A DNA stretch of 64,000 bases from JAIXWP01 sp964428835 (GCA_964428835.1 CAYRZQ010000011.1:1-64000); one strand, 5' to 3'; positions 8,883 to 19,082 are shown, numbered from the stretch's first letter. Notes: a model not told the origin generated them from the sequence alone. Made by a program: numbers and translations.

Positions 8883-10400
8883 ATGACGCTTGAACCACTA
8901 GAGCTGCTGGAGATAAAAGAAGGCAAGAAGCTCTATGACTACCAAAACGATGCGCTCGAGAAGATTTTCGAGCGGCTTCGCAAGTTTCCAGAGAAGTACA
9001 ATCTGTGCTTCCAGCTGCCCACGGGCGGAGGAAAAACCGTGATTTTTTCAGAAATCGCCAAGCGTTACATTAAAGAAACCGGCAAAAAAGTTCTCATCCT
9101 CACCCACCGCGTAGAGCTCCTAGGTCAGACAAGCAGAATGCTCGATGAATTTGGAGTACGCAACAAAATCATTATCAGCAAAGTCAAAGAACTGCCTGAT
9201 CAGAACGACTATGACTGTTTTGTGGCGATGGTTGAAACACTCAACAATCGACTTCGTGATGAGAAAATTGAAATTGAAAAAGTCGGTTTGGTAATCGTCG
9301 ATGAAGCTCACTACAACTCTTTTAGAAAATTATTCAAATGGTTTGAAAACAATGTGATTCTAGGCGTTACTGCCACTCCTCTGAGTAGTAACGTTCGCTT
9401 ACCTCTCAATGAGAATTATCATGAGTTAATCGTTGGAGAAAGCATCTCTAGTTTAATTGAAAAAGGATTTTTGTCTAAAGCCACAACTTACAGCTACGAC
9501 GTGAGCTTGCACTCGCTTAAGGTTGGCATCAATGGAGACTACACCGTGAGCAGTTCTGAAAAGTTATATGGTAATTTTTTCATGCAGGAAAAATTACTTT
9601 ATGCTTATGAACAAAAAGCGCGAGGCACCAAAACGTTGATTTTTAATAATGGAATAAATACCTCTAAACAAGTTCAGCAAATGTTTGCTGAGGCTGGTTA
9701 TGAGTGCAAACACTTAGACAATACTCATTCTGAGGTCGAACGGCGAGACATTCTAAAATGGTTCAGAGAAAAACCAAACGCAGTTTTATCTTCCGTATCG
9801 ATCCTCACTACTGGTTTTGACGAACCAACGGTGCAAACTATTATTCTCAATCGAGCCACCAAGAGCCTCACGTTGTATCACCAAATGATTGGTCGTGGAT
9901 CGCGCGTGATTCCAGGAAAAACTGACTTTACAGTTATCGATTTAGGAAATAATGCCCGCCGTTTTGGACTTTGGGAACAGTACATTAATTGGCAGGATAT
10001 CTTCGCGCATCCACACGCTTACATTGAAAGCATTACAAGCGATGAAGCCATGGAGCGCGAGATAAAGTATGAAATGCCTGAAGAGGTTCGTGCCCGATTT
10101 ATGAACTCCCCTGTGATTGACTTTGATATCAAAGAGGAATATGTGCGCACGATGCGCGCTGGAGGCAAAGCAAAAGATGTTCTCACCAAGTCTATCTATC
10201 AGCACAAAACCATCATAAAAGAAAACGCAAAAGACCTAGAAGAGGCCTTTGAATTGGCTAAAGTATTGGAGCCTGATGTAAAAAGTCGTGTTAAACACTA
10301 TAGCTATTGCATTAGTAAAAGTACCGATAGCTATCTTGAGTGGCTGCGTGAAGAATACCTCCGTAAACTCCACTTCGAACTTCGTCAGTCCTTTGACTAA
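8883..10400 (+). CDS. DEAD/DEAH-box superfamily 2 helicase
   Basis: 505 residues, ATP-dependent helicase of the SSL2/RadD-like type acting on DNA or RNA. Motif I QLPTGGGKT (about 44-52), motif II DEAH (about 140-143), motif III TAT (GVTATP), and motif VI QMIGRGSR (about 330) are all present, so both RecA-like lobes are complete. The C-terminal ~130 residues are charged and helical with no recognised domain. The nearby family in Bacteroidota is annotated simply as DEAD/DEAH helicase; a repair role by analogy with RadD is speculative. It is transcribed divergently from the PorE-like gene, with its own -7 box. Confidence 0.85.
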   Translation: MTLEPLELLEIKEGKKLYDYQNDALEKIFERLRKFPEKYNLCFQLPTGGGKTVIFSEIAKRYIKETGKKVLILTHRVELLGQTSRMLDEFGVRNKIIISKVKELPDQNDYDCFVAMVETLNNRLRDEKIEIEKVGLVIVDEAHYNSFRKLFKWFENNVILGVTATPLSSNVRLPLNENYHELIVGESISSLIEKGFLSKATTYSYDVSLHSLKVGINGDYTVSSSEKLYGNFFMQEKLLYAYEQKARGTKTLIFNNGINTSKQVQQMFAEAGYECKHLDNTHSEVERRDILKWFREKPNAVLSSVSILTTGFDEPTVQTIILNRATKSLTLYHQMIGRGSRVIPGKTDFTVIDLGNNARRFGLWEQYINWQDIFAHPHAYIESITSDEAMEREIKYEMPEEVRARFMNSPVIDFDIKEEYVRTMRAGGKAKDVLTKSIYQHKTIIKENAKDLEEAFELAKVLEPDVKSRVKHYSYCISKSTDSYLEWLREEYLRKLHFELRQSFD

Positions 10401-10513
10401 AGAACTGAAATAGAAGATTTTGACCTGAATTGTGGATTTTTTTTTGAGGAATGTTTCAAGTTGTTTTTTACATTCGCCTGCCCGATAATGTGTGACAGAT
10501 AAAAGGAATAATC

Positions 10514-10912
10514 ATGAAACTCAAGACAGATAATATTTTTCAGATAGTAGAATTTAAAACCACTCCCGATAAAGTTTATGAAGCCCTAATGAACGAAACC
10601 AAACATGCGGAGTTCACGGGAATGACTGCAAAACTTAATCCTGTGGTGGGTGGTGAATTTGAGGTAACTGACGGAGAAAGCTTTGGCTACAATGTATTCC
10701 TCGTACCTAATAAAACAATCGTTCAGTCATGGAGTCACCGTTCATTTGTGAGTGGCTTCTATTCAACTGTGCATATTGATATTGAAGAAAAAGACGGAGT
10801 TACAATCGTCAACTTTAACCACCTTGGGGTTCCTGAGGAGCACAGCGGATGGCTTACAGAAGGTTGGAAAAGGATTTATTGGGAGCCGTTGAAAGAATAT
10901 CTCGAGAAGTAA
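10514..10912 (+). CDS. SRPBCC/AHSA1 family protein
   Basis: 132 residues with the START-like helix-grip fold: an opening beta strand and TPDKVYEALMNETKHAEFTG helix, GGEFEVTDG hairpin, central strands (VQSWSH), and a C-terminal helix ending GWKRIYWEPLKEYL. Members bind hydrophobic ligands or resemble the Hsp90 activator Aha1 C-terminal domain; the ligand is unknown. It ends exactly where the convergent tamB-like gene ends (TAA at 10910-10912 against the opposing stop at 10913). Confidence 0.8.
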   Translation: MKLKTDNIFQIVEFKTTPDKVYEALMNETKHAEFTGMTAKLNPVVGGEFEVTDGESFGYNVFLVPNKTIVQSWSHRSFVSGFYSTVHIDIEEKDGVTIVNFNHLGVPEEHSGWLTEGWKRIYWEPLKEYLEK

Positions 10913-13900
10913 TTATTCTTCACATACTATTCGCTCGTCCTCTCTTCTAAAAAGGTTTTTAAATCCACAGAAGAATTCTTCGAGGGTGTCAAACTCTTCT
11001 TGATACAAGATACCTACGCCTTGCGTGTAAAGTGACTGTTGTGTGGTAATCATTCGGAAGTCATTGCTCTCATTGTAAACCACTAAACGAATTTTTCCTT
11101 CATCCGTGAGTTTATACTCCAGACGTACGTCACCAATTAAGTTGGATGGATTTTGATTCGCTGTGTTCCCAAGGGAAACACCTAAGTTGCTCGAGAACAA
11201 CAGTCGATCATTAAAAAGTTGAGTGCTCAACGCGAGGGCTATTTCTTGGTTACTAATTTCATCTCCTGGTCGATAATTAAAACCTAAGTTGAAGTCATCA
11301 CTAATTTGACTCAACCAATTAGACAGCTGTGATGAGAGCAATTCCGTTCCATTTTCTGAAAATGCTCTGTTGAAACCGCCACCGCTATTGACTGCCAATG
11401 GGCTGATAAAACTTCGCAATACGAGAAGTGAAAATGCCTGTCTGTTCTTTTCCTGATCGGTGCTTAGCACTGCTTGAACACGGCTCTTGGTAACCTCATC
11501 CACTGTTGGTAGCTCCACATCGAATGCCACCCCTGGATTAAACATTTTACCCGTGAGGTTCATCACCAAATCAATTGGTACACGTTGGCCAGAGGAGTTG
11601 ATGGCGTCGGGGACAATATCTGCCAATGACGCCGAAACTTTATATACTGCTTTCAAATTCAAGTCTGCAGCAAAAGGATCGCCGTACCATGAAATAGTAC
11701 CGCCAGGACGAACAGAAAATTCTTTGTTTAAAAGATTTTTAAGCGTAAATAAATAGTTTCCTTTTGTGAGTTCAACGGTTCCGTACATGGTAAAGGTTGA
11801 GAGATTATTGATCTCCATATTTATGTGTCCCTTTCCATTTCCGCTCATGATATCACCGACTGCTTCATCAAAGATTATCTGGAAATCCGCATCTGGCGTA
11901 ATGTCCAAATCGAATTTTAGTTTTATGCCTGATAAGTCCAAAGGTTCTTCTATACCGATGTCTTTTGCACTTACAAATCGAATAAAGCTTCCGATGCCAT
12001 TTTCTTCTGAAGAAGACATTGGCATAACGAATTTAGTTCCGTACTCTGTCTTCAAGTTGATATCAAACTCCAACTGGTCGTCATATCCGTAAATGCTCAC
12101 ATAACCTTTTGCATAACCCTTGCCGTAATAGAGCGAGTTTAAATCTTGATTCGTATTCATCACAAGCATACGCTCCTCCATGTCTACGATGATGTCAAAG
12201 TTCCAGTCACCAAATGCATTATGAAGAATCTGACCTGTCAAATAACCAGGATTATTTTCCTGATCCCTAACTCTGATGTGATCGAAGGTAAACATGTCGG
12301 GATAGATGCCTATCTGCTCTTCAATTTGGAATTTAGTATTTAGATAATCCACAAAGATGGATGCATTTTGAAGATAGGCAGTGCCGCGTAGCTCGGGTGA
12401 CTCAGGCTTTCCAGTGATTGCAATCGTTCCGCTTGTCAAGCCTTGAATGTCCATGATCCCTTCTCCCAAAAATTCGTTGATAAATGCGAGGTCAAAATCC
12501 TGAATGGTAGCTACAAGATCAAGAGGACTTTCATCGTCGTTTAATTTATAATAACCTGCAAATGCCAAAGGCTTCATCTTCTCCTTTTCAATATCTCCAT
12601 CAATTCTCAATCTTTTTAGGGCATTGTCATAAAGGGACTCAACACAAATATCTCCAACTGCATAATCGTTGAGCTTGAAGTCAATCAGCGTGAGATCACT
12701 TGTGAAAATTGAAGTCTGATATAAATTTCTAAACGCTGCGTTTCCGCTAAGTGTGCCATATAATGAAGGTTCTCCTCCAGTAAATGAATTGACATTAGAA
12801 ACGTCAACCGCGGTGAGGTTGACAATCAATTGGTCTGAGGGTTTTTCTGAAATTAAGCCATTTACTTCCAATTTTTGATTTTGATTGTAAATCGCCAAAT
12901 TTTTGAAATTGAATTGAGTGCTATCCATGCTAATTGTGGCACCCTGCGTGAAACTCCATTTTTGTTGATCAATAGTCACAGCGCTGCGATCAAAGATGAA
13001 ATCATAATTTTCAAAACCTCTTACCTGAAACTTTCCATTCAAGTCTCCACTGTGTCTTGAAGTTGCATTTCCCCAGGCCATTGCTGTATAAATCGTATCC
13101 TTATCTGCTCGTCCGTCGATGGCGAAGTCGGCAAATGACAAGCCCTCTCCGATGTATAAACCATCACTGTTGATGTTGAAATACAAAGACTGATCGGGTC
13201 TCCTGGCGTCAATGGTCATGCCTCGAATTTCATTATCCTGATATGAAATTTTCGAACTTGTTGCGATTATTTCAAAGAAAGACCTCGTTTCATCCACGTT
13301 CACGTCAATTAAAGTCGCAGGAGCAATTTTCAACTCTGGGATAAAGACTTCACTGACTTGATCAAAGTTCAAAATGCGCAAATTCAAATCAAACTTCTGT
13401 TCGCGGTGGGTGCGAATGGGCGGTTTGAAATTCGGAATAATCTCACTGAGAATATCTTCAAACGATGGACCTAACTCTTCAATGTCAAAGTCACCCGTTA
13501 AGACGGCCACAGCGATATCACTATCCAAAACAAAACGTACCTCATTTCCTCTTTCTGCACGGATATTAAAGCGATCAATATGATAATCTTTGGACTTAGC
13601 GCAATAGGTAATGTCTCTCGCAGCAATGGTTCCTTCAAAGTTTGCAAAATCTAATCCTTCGCTTCGAACATCGATCTCGCCGCTAATGGATGAATAATTG
13701 TATTGCGTTAAAATATTGACGGCCTTTAGATCAACATGATGGATGTCTGCGGCGAAATCTAAAATCGCTGTTTTATTTCTAAAGTCAACCTGACCAATAA
13801 AATCCACTTCTGCATTTGGATCTCTTATAAACACTTCCCCATCAAAGTATCTTTCTTTGAAAGTACCGTCGGTGGTGATATTGGTGAAATTATAGCCATT

Positions 13901-15379
13901 AGCGTAAATGCTATTGACTTCTCCGACAAAACTCAAGTCCAAGTTATCTACTGAAAGCCCAGAACCATCTACAGAAACGTCACAAGTGAGAGGCCCCAGA
14001 TTTTTGTCAGAATAGAATTTCCCGAGATCGAATTGATTCGTCTGAACGCTGCCTTTATAAACATAATCCTTAATGCTTTCATCTTCTCTGAAGGAAATAT
14101 CTCCTGACACTGAACCGATGGCCGAGCTCAAACTTCCAAAAGCAACGAAGTCATTGATGAATCCCGTGAAGTTGCCTGCGAAACGCATTTGACCCAACAT
14201 GTCAAAATTAGGAGGGGTCTTGAGATAAACATTTTCTTTGAATGGAGGAATTTGAATGCGCTCCAAGTCCTGTTTGTTTGAGGTAATCTCTTTAACGTCA
14301 AGGTTGATATAGGTCTGTTCAATATCAGGCAGCCCATCCATACTGAAATTACCTTTGAAATAGGAAGTCTCTCCAAAATCGATGATAATATTCTTTCCTT
14401 TAAGCTGATTTACGGTTCCTTTTACATTTCCAGAAATGGTAATGGTCTTATCAAGTCCCTCCAGATCACTCACGAAATATGCTAAATCTCCAACTTGAAG
14501 TTCGGTATTTTCAAACGCATGATCCATTTTTACCCGAGTCTCGAAATAATCCAAATCCTCAATATCATCTAGCTTAAAAACTAAATCGCCCTTGAGATTC
14601 GACGAGTTAAATGCAATATCTGAATCCTCCATCACCACCTTTCCTTCGCCTATTCGAAGTTCGCTCGCAAACTTTTTCACTTCAAGCCCTGAGATATCCG
14701 AACCAGAAATATCCTGAATAGATGCGCTTATTCCTTTCTCATCCGACACAAAATCTTGAATGTCTAAGTTCATTCTGCTAACTAACATGTGATTCCAGTC
14801 TAGACCAAACACGCCGCGAGGAGCTCGATGTTCATTATCATAGATAAAACGCGCATTCGAAATCTTGAGTTGACTAATCTTTATCGTGGTGGCTGCACTG
14901 GTGTCCTGCGAACTTCCAAACTTATCTAAGTAATCAATGATAAAACCGTAGTTAAATGTGCTATCGGCAGCATATTTTCTCATTTTAAAAGTTGGGCGAT
15001 CCATTTCTGCCGAGCCGATGCTAAATATGCCAGACTGTTGATCCATTTGATAGGTCCGTAGCCTAAGCTCGGGAATAAAAGCTAATGTATCCTGATGCTG
15101 ATCTTCGATATATAAATCCTTAATGAGCAGACGTGCCCATAGATCTACCTCTACTCTACCTACGGAAACCTTTGTACCTAATTCGCTGCTCAAGTAGCTA
15201 GCTACCCTTTGGGTCAACCATGTTTGAAAGCCTGGCTGCTGAATTGCAAAATAACCGACTAGTCCTAACAGCAATAGCACTATCAGGACATTTCTAATTA
15301 TTTTCAGGACTCTTCTCAACATGCGATTATAACCGAGCAAGATAATGTTTTTTGCAGGCACAAATTGTGCCTCTAACAT
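10913..15379 (-). CDS. tamB: Translocation and assembly module TamB-like protein (DUF490)
   Basis: 1488 residues. An N-terminal membrane anchor (about 27-48, IIRNVLIVLLLLGLVGYF) is followed by an AsmA-like start (VGRVEVDLWARLLIKDLYIE), then a very long run of repetitive beta strands and a C-terminal DUF490 region (about 1150-1400, with FTLKNLLNKEFSVRPGG and GKMFNPGVAFDVELP). The family spans the periplasm and helps move lipids or fold outer-membrane proteins. The Bacteroidota version is usually the longer type seen here. Its ATG at 15379 overlaps the TGA of the DsbA-like gene (TGATG), which supports translational coupling. An internal start at residue 20 (MLRRVLKIIRN), just before the anchor, is also reasonable. 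Confidence 0.85.
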   Translation of the reverse strand: MLEAQFVPAKNIILLGYNRMLRRVLKIIRNVLIVLLLLGLVGYFAIQQPGFQTWLTQRVASYLSSELGTKVSVGRVEVDLWARLLIKDLYIEDQHQDTLAFIPELRLRTYQMDQQSGIFSIGSAEMDRPTFKMRKYAADSTFNYGFIIDYLDKFGSSQDTSAATTIKISQLKISNARFIYDNEHRAPRGVFGLDWNHMLVSRMNLDIQDFVSDEKGISASIQDISGSDISGLEVKKFASELRIGEGKVVMEDSDIAFNSSNLKGDLVFKLDDIEDLDYFETRVKMDHAFENTELQVGDLAYFVSDLEGLDKTITISGNVKGTVNQLKGKNIIIDFGETSYFKGNFSMDGLPDIEQTYINLDVKEITSNKQDLERIQIPPFKENVYLKTPPNFDMLGQMRFAGNFTGFINDFVAFGSLSSAIGSVSGDISFREDESIKDYVYKGSVQTNQFDLGKFYSDKNLGPLTCDVSVDGSGLSVDNLDLSFVGEVNSIYANGYNFTNITTDGTFKERYFDGEVFIRDPNAEVDFIGQVDFRNKTAILDFAADIHHVDLKAVNILTQYNYSSISGEIDVRSEGLDFANFEGTIAARDITYCAKSKDYHIDRFNIRAERGNEVRFVLDSDIAVAVLTGDFDIEELGPSFEDILSEIIPNFKPPIRTHREQKFDLNLRILNFDQVSEVFIPELKIAPATLIDVNVDETRSFFEIIATSSKISYQDNEIRGMTIDARRPDQSLYFNINSDGLYIGEGLSFADFAIDGRADKDTIYTAMAWGNATSRHSGDLNGKFQVRGFENYDFIFDRSAVTIDQQKWSFTQGATISMDSTQFNFKNLAIYNQNQKLEVNGLISEKPSDQLIVNLTAVDVSNVNSFTGGEPSLYGTLSGNAAFRNLYQTSIFTSDLTLIDFKLNDYAVGDICVESLYDNALKRLRIDGDIEKEKMKPLAFAGYYKLNDDESPLDLVATIQDFDLAFINEFLGEGIMDIQGLTSGTIAITGKPESPELRGTAYLQNASIFVDYLNTKFQIEEQIGIYPDMFTFDHIRVRDQENNPGYLTGQILHNAFGDWNFDIIVDMEERMLVMNTNQDLNSLYYGKGYAKGYVSIYGYDDQLEFDINLKTEYGTKFVMPMSSSEENGIGSFIRFVSAKDIGIEEPLDLSGIKLKFDLDITPDADFQIIFDEAVGDIMSGNGKGHINMEINNLSTFTMYGTVELTKGNYLFTLKNLLNKEFSVRPGGTISWYGDPFAADLNLKAVYKVSASLADIVPDAINSSGQRVPIDLVMNLTGKMFNPGVAFDVELPTVDEVTKSRVQAVLSTDQEKNRQAFSLLVLRSFISPLAVNSGGGFNRAFSENGTELLSSQLSNWLSQISDDFNLGFNYRPGDEISNQEIALALSTQLFNDRLLFSSNLGVSLGNTANQNPSNLIGDVRLEYKLTDEGKIRLVVYNESNDFRMITTQQSLYTQGVGILYQEEFDTLEEFFCGFKNLFRREDERIVCEE

Positions 15380-16044
15380 CAGTTATTAGCAATGCGATAA
15401 TCTTCTATTACCTTGTCCACGCGAAGCTTTAGATCATCGTAATGTGTATATCCGCGTGCTACCATATATAATTTTCGTTCGTCAGTTTGTACAAGAACGC
15501 ATGGAAATCCAGTAATACCCAACTGCTTGACCATGGCAAACTCCGCGTGCGCCAGATCTCGGATGTCCTCTGTATGCAAGGACTCGACGAAAGAGATGGG
15601 ATCAATTTGAAACTCATTTGCCAGCTCAAAATACACGGCATCGCTTGACAAATCCTTGCCATCCACCATCATTTTATTTTGCAATGCCGAAGCAAAGTCG
15701 AAAGCCAATTCAGGCTTTAATTGTTTCAAGGATGTCAGGGCTAGGCCCGGCATTTCGGATGAAAGCTCCAATTCACTTTCGTGAGGGTTGAAGATATGGT
15801 GCAAATAGCGCTCGCCGAACTTACAACCTGTCATCTCCTCTACTCTTTTGTAAGCACCCGCTATGTAGGAGGCCATTACCCCAATATGTTGCTTGTTTTC
15901 GACAGGTACCATATTACCACTGAGCACTTCGAATGTAAATGACGAGGCATATTCATCGTGCAGGCGCATGATATTTTGCTTAAAACCAAAACACCAGCCA
16001 CAGAGGGCATCATAAACGTATATTATTCTAGGAAAAGAATTCAT
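15379..16044 (-). CDS. DsbA-family thioredoxin-fold oxidoreductase
   Basis: About 221 residues from the chosen start. YDALCGWCFGF carries the CxxC active site close to the N terminus, with a helical insert and the cis-Pro loop GITGFPCVLV near residue 180, as in FrnE/DsbA-like cytoplasmic proteins. There is no signal peptide, so it is not a classical periplasmic DsbA. The frame is open back to 16158, but a TATCTTTG promoter box (16064-16071) lies inside that extension. Starts at 16056 (MTQEM) or 16044 (MNSFPRIIYVYDALC) therefore fit better; 16044 best matches the family's short N terminus. It is coupled by a 1-base overlap to the downstream tamB-like gene. Confidence 0.75.
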   Translation of the reverse strand: MNSFPRIIYVYDALCGWCFGFKQNIMRLHDEYASSFTFEVLSGNMVPVENKQHIGVMASYIAGAYKRVEEMTGCKFGERYLHHIFNPHESELELSSEMPGLALTSLKQLKPELAFDFASALQNKMMVDGKDLSSDAVYFELANEFQIDPISFVESLHTEDIRDLAHAEFAMVKQLGITGFPCVLVQTDERKLYMVARGYTHYDDLKLRVDKVIEDYRIANN

Positions 16045-16063
16045 CTCTTGCGTCATAAAGGCG

Positions 16064-16071
16064 CAAAGATA
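16064..16071 (-). promoter_or_regulatory. -7 box for the DsbA-like/tamB operon
   Basis: TATCTTTG on the minus strand, an exact TAnnTTTG match, 7 bases before the ATG at 16056 and 19 before the one at 16044. It argues against a start at 16158. Confidence 0.45.
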
Positions 16072-16188
16072 CCACAAGCAATACCCATTAGATGGGCAAA
16101 CTTGCCTAAATTTGACCCCGAAATGAGGATAAAAAAGTGCATTTTTGATCTTAATCAAGACGCTTTTTAAACCCGAAAACGGAAATGT

Positions 16189-17151
16189 ATGACCACAAAA
16201 AAGACAAAAAACATCCGACTTATTGAAGTACCCAGTGAGGTAGGTGCAGGAACGAGAGGTGCGAGTTTGGGTGTGGAAGCCATTAAAATTGCGGCGCTGG
16301 ATTTCCGCTCACAGTTTTTCAGAAAATACAAGAGCATTGTTATTCCTAACGATAACCAAGCTTTGTATAATAATCCTGGAAGCCGCTATGCGAAGCACAT
16401 CCGTAGTGTATTGAAGATGTACGAGCGCATTGGTGCTGCAGTGCGTGACACCCTCCGCGACGCGCGTTTCCCTTTGATTTTATCTGGCGACCACAGCAAT
16501 GCAGGAGGTACCATCGCCGGAATCAAAATGGCATATCCAGAATCTCGACTAGGGGTGATTTGGATTGACGCACATGCAGATCTGCATTCTCCATACACCA
16601 GCCCCAGCGGAAATATTCACGGAATGCCGCTTTCTACAGCGCTCAATGAAGATAATATTGAGGAAAAAGTAAACGACCTTGATTATGAAACAATAGAACT
16701 GTGGGAAATGCTAAAAACCATTGGTGACAGCGCTCCCAAAATCGAATATCGAGATCTTATTTATGTGACCCTTCGCGACTTTGAAGACCAAGAAGCGGCG
16801 CTAATAAAAAAGAATAAAGTTAAAGTAGTAACTACCAATGAACTTCGTAAAACTGGTGTTACTAAACTTTCTCGCGAACTTCTCAAATATCTCTCAGCCT
16901 GTGATAAAATTTACATCAGTTTTGATGTGGACTCAATGGATCCATCGATTTCCAGAGGTACGGGAACGCCGGTGAAAGGAGGCATCAACGAACGCGAAGC
17001 TGCTGATTTGATTTTGGAACTTCTGCAAAATGAAAAAATCTGTTGTCTGGAATTTACAGAAGTGAATCCCACGCTTGATAGCGAAAATGTGATGGCGGAG
17101 ACTGTTTTCGAAATCCTTCAAAAGGTGGCGAGACAAGTAGAAATGAACTAA
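16189..17151 (+). CDS. Arginase/agmatinase family ureohydrolase
   Basis: 320 residues. The binuclear manganese site is intact: SGDHSN (about 98-103), IDAHAD (about 125-130), and SFDVDSMDP (about 244-252), plus EFTEVNP near the C terminus. The family splits a guanidino group from arginine or relatives to give urea. The GTPVKGG segment after the DVD motif is arginase-like, but substrate choice between arginine, agmatine and formiminoglutamate cannot be settled from motifs. It is a single gene, closed by a strong terminator at 17171. Confidence 0.85.
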   Translation: MTTKKTKNIRLIEVPSEVGAGTRGASLGVEAIKIAALDFRSQFFRKYKSIVIPNDNQALYNNPGSRYAKHIRSVLKMYERIGAAVRDTLRDARFPLILSGDHSNAGGTIAGIKMAYPESRLGVIWIDAHADLHSPYTSPSGNIHGMPLSTALNEDNIEEKVNDLDYETIELWEMLKTIGDSAPKIEYRDLIYVTLRDFEDQEAALIKKNKVKVVTTNELRKTGVTKLSRELLKYLSACDKIYISFDVDSMDPSISRGTGTPVKGGINEREAADLILELLQNEKICCLEFTEVNPTLDSENVMAETVFEILQKVARQVEMN

Positions 17152-17170
17152 ACAATTTTCTAGATAATGA

Positions 17171-17201
17171 AAAAGCCCGTTCGAATGAACGGGCTTTTTT
17201 T
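17171..17201 (+). terminator. Intrinsic terminator of the arginase-family gene
   Basis: AAAAGCCCGTTC (17171-17182), loop GAAT, GAACGGGCTTTT (17187-17198) and further T. The A-rich 5' side means it may also end the convergent PspC transcript. Confidence 0.9.
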
Positions 17202-17218
17202 AATCAAAAAAAATCTAC

Positions 17219-18703
17219 TTACTCCACAACATAAATATTCGAATCATCGCACGAAAGCCAACTAATTAAATCGACATTCTCATTCAACTTTACGCGTGTG
17301 CCTTTGGGTAAATAAAGTTTTACTTCTACCTCTTGAGCTCGGAACGGGTCGGATGAAGGTGTTGTAAAATACGGTTCAAGGGTTAGCACTTTACCTGTCC
17401 ATTCATACTCGTAATCAATACGTGATGCTCGCTCACCAGCTTCAATCAAAGATGTACCGTTGGAATGTCTTTCTAGCTCGAGTCGCGCTTGTTCACCGTC
17501 TTCCGTCTCATAAATATTGAATCTAATATTTGCACCATATATCGTCCTATCAGAATCAAATTTCACCAGGTCCATTAAGTCATGATTCACGTTTTGTGAG
17601 CGTCCAGTAAAGATAGTATCAGGCAACACATTTACTTCGAGTGTGTCGGTGGGTAATGTGTTTATTGCTATTGTGTTTGTTACTTCCCCTTGTCTTCTAA
17701 ACTGTCTTCCAATGTTTCCGCCGCCCCAAATGGCCATAACAATCCCGATGAAGAATAAAATAGTTAACGACAATCCCAAGCCTTTTACACGCTTGCTATT
17801 ATCGACAAGCAAGCGAATTCCAGCGTATAAAATTGCGAGAAGCGGTGATAGTAAGGCCAATCCGACTCCTACGATGACCATCCATAACATTCCGTCCTCA
17901 AGTTTTAAAAGTTGACTCGCGAAATCGAGATTTCCATTATCTCCAAACAATTCTAAGTTGGCAACAAAAGCTCCCGTCATCAATCCTATCAAACAGGATA
18001 TTGAAAACAGAATAAAAGCGATACCAATAATTTTTCGCAACACTATGGATACGCCATTGCTCGCGCGACGCATGTTAGAGGAGCTTGTCTTCGAATTCAC
18101 TTTTTCACCCCATTTATTCACTCTTTCTGAAGCTGCCTTTGCTTCTTGACTTACAAACCTGCTGATATTCTCAACAGTTACAGGCTCTCCGCGCATTTTT
18201 AATTTTTCTGCCGTTGTCTTTGCTGCAGGAATCACAGCCCATAGAATTAAGTAAGCCAGTATCCCAGGCCCAACGAAAATCAAACCCACGAAAATGGCTC
18301 TGAGTATGATCGGGTCCCAACCGAGTAAATAGCTCAAACCACTGGCTACGCCCCCTATCATCGCATCGTCTTCGTCACGATAAACGCGGCGGCGATCGTG
18401 TTGTGTATTTGTTGCGTATGTCTTTGTATTGTCTGATTCATCAGTGGCATAGTCCTCTGGCTGACCCATGACGGCAATCACTTCCTCTACATCTTTCAGA
18501 ACGACGACATTCTTATTCTCTGTCATTTTCTGAGAAAATAACTCTGCTATCCGGCCTTCGATGTCAGCCATAATCTCAGACTCTGACGCGTCGCCGGCGA
18601 AGTTCAACTTGATTCTATCTAGATATGACTTTAATACTTGAAATGCATCTTCTTCAATGTTGAAGACAGCACCGCCAATGTTTATTGAAATCGTTTTATT
18701 CAT
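17219..18703 (-). CDS. PspC-domain membrane protein with N-terminal HAAS-like region and C-terminal extracytoplasmic domain
   Basis: 494 residues from MNKTISINIGG. The first ~90 residues (SEIMADIEGRIAELF, then VMGQPEDY) resemble the HAAS-type cytoplasmic signalling module. A PspC domain follows (about 105-165, AMIGGVASGLSYLLGWDP plus a membrane hairpin), then three more membrane segments (about 220-245, 270-300 and 310-330) and a ~150-residue C-terminal domain outside the membrane. PspC proteins take part in envelope-stress responses. The frame extends to 18736, but that start overlaps the PadR gene; the ATG at 18703 sits 4 bases after the PadR stop. The PadR/HAAS/PspC arrangement points to a small self-regulated envelope-stress unit. 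Confidence 0.8.
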   Translation of the reverse strand: MNKTISINIGGAVFNIEEDAFQVLKSYLDRIKLNFAGDASESEIMADIEGRIAELFSQKMTENKNVVVLKDVEEVIAVMGQPEDYATDESDNTKTYATNTQHDRRRVYRDEDDAMIGGVASGLSYLLGWDPIILRAIFVGLIFVGPGILAYLILWAVIPAAKTTAEKLKMRGEPVTVENISRFVSQEAKAASERVNKWGEKVNSKTSSSNMRRASNGVSIVLRKIIGIAFILFSISCLIGLMTGAFVANLELFGDNGNLDFASQLLKLEDGMLWMVIVGVGLALLSPLLAILYAGIRLLVDNSKRVKGLGLSLTILFFIGIVMAIWGGGNIGRQFRRQGEVTNTIAINTLPTDTLEVNVLPDTIFTGRSQNVNHDLMDLVKFDSDRTIYGANIRFNIYETEDGEQARLELERHSNGTSLIEAGERASRIDYEYEWTGKVLTLEPYFTTPSSDPFRAQEVEVKLYLPKGTRVKLNENVDLISWLSCDDSNIYVVE

Positions 18704-18707
18704 GGAA

Positions 18708-19034
18708 TTAAGATTTAGTAGTTTGTGAAACGGCATGTGCCAATTCGTCCCAAGTTTTGCGCAGCTCCAACAAAAATGTAGCTCCCGTGTCGGTCAGTTT
18801 ATAATACTTCCGTGGAGGTCCTTGGGTACTTTCCTCCCATCGATAAGTGAGCAATCCGTCATTCTTGAGGCGTGTCAACAGCGGATACAATGTGCCTTCG
18901 ACTACAATGAGCCGCGCTTTTTTAAGCTCAGCCATGATATCAGAAGGGTATGCCTCCCCGCGTTGCAACACCGAAAGAATACAGAACTCCAGCACTCCTT
19001 TGCGCATTTGCGCTTTTGCATTTTCTATATCCAT
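18708..19034 (-). CDS. PadR-family transcriptional regulator
   Basis: 108 residues, a winged-helix repressor of the short PadR type: MRKGVLEFCILSVLQ, then AYPSDIMAELKKA, the turn VEGTLYPLLTRLKNDGLL, and the wing GPPRKYYKLTDTG. It is the first gene of an operon with the PspC protein (4-base gap). Two palindromes (19050-19069 and 19084-19097) lie between or within its promoter and start codon and are natural candidates for autoregulation. Confidence 0.9.
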   Translation of the reverse strand: MDIENAKAQMRKGVLEFCILSVLQRGEAYPSDIMAELKKARLIVVEGTLYPLLTRLKNDGLLTYRWEESTQGPPRKYYKLTDTGATFLLELRKTWDELAHAVSQTTKS

Positions 19035-19049
19035 AGTATCGGGTTTAAT

Positions 19050-19069
19050 AAGGTTAAAGGCTTAACCTT
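19050..19069. promoter_or_regulatory. Palindrome in the padR leader, candidate operator
   Basis: AAGGTTAA, four-base spacer AGGC, TTAACCTT: perfect 8-bp arms, 16 bases upstream of the padR ATG and downstream of its -7 box. Confidence 0.5.
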
Positions 19070-19082
19070 GTTAATTACGTTG

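Noticed and set aside
16045..16158. N-terminal extension of the DsbA-like protein
   Set aside because: It contains a promoter box and has no similarity to the family's start.
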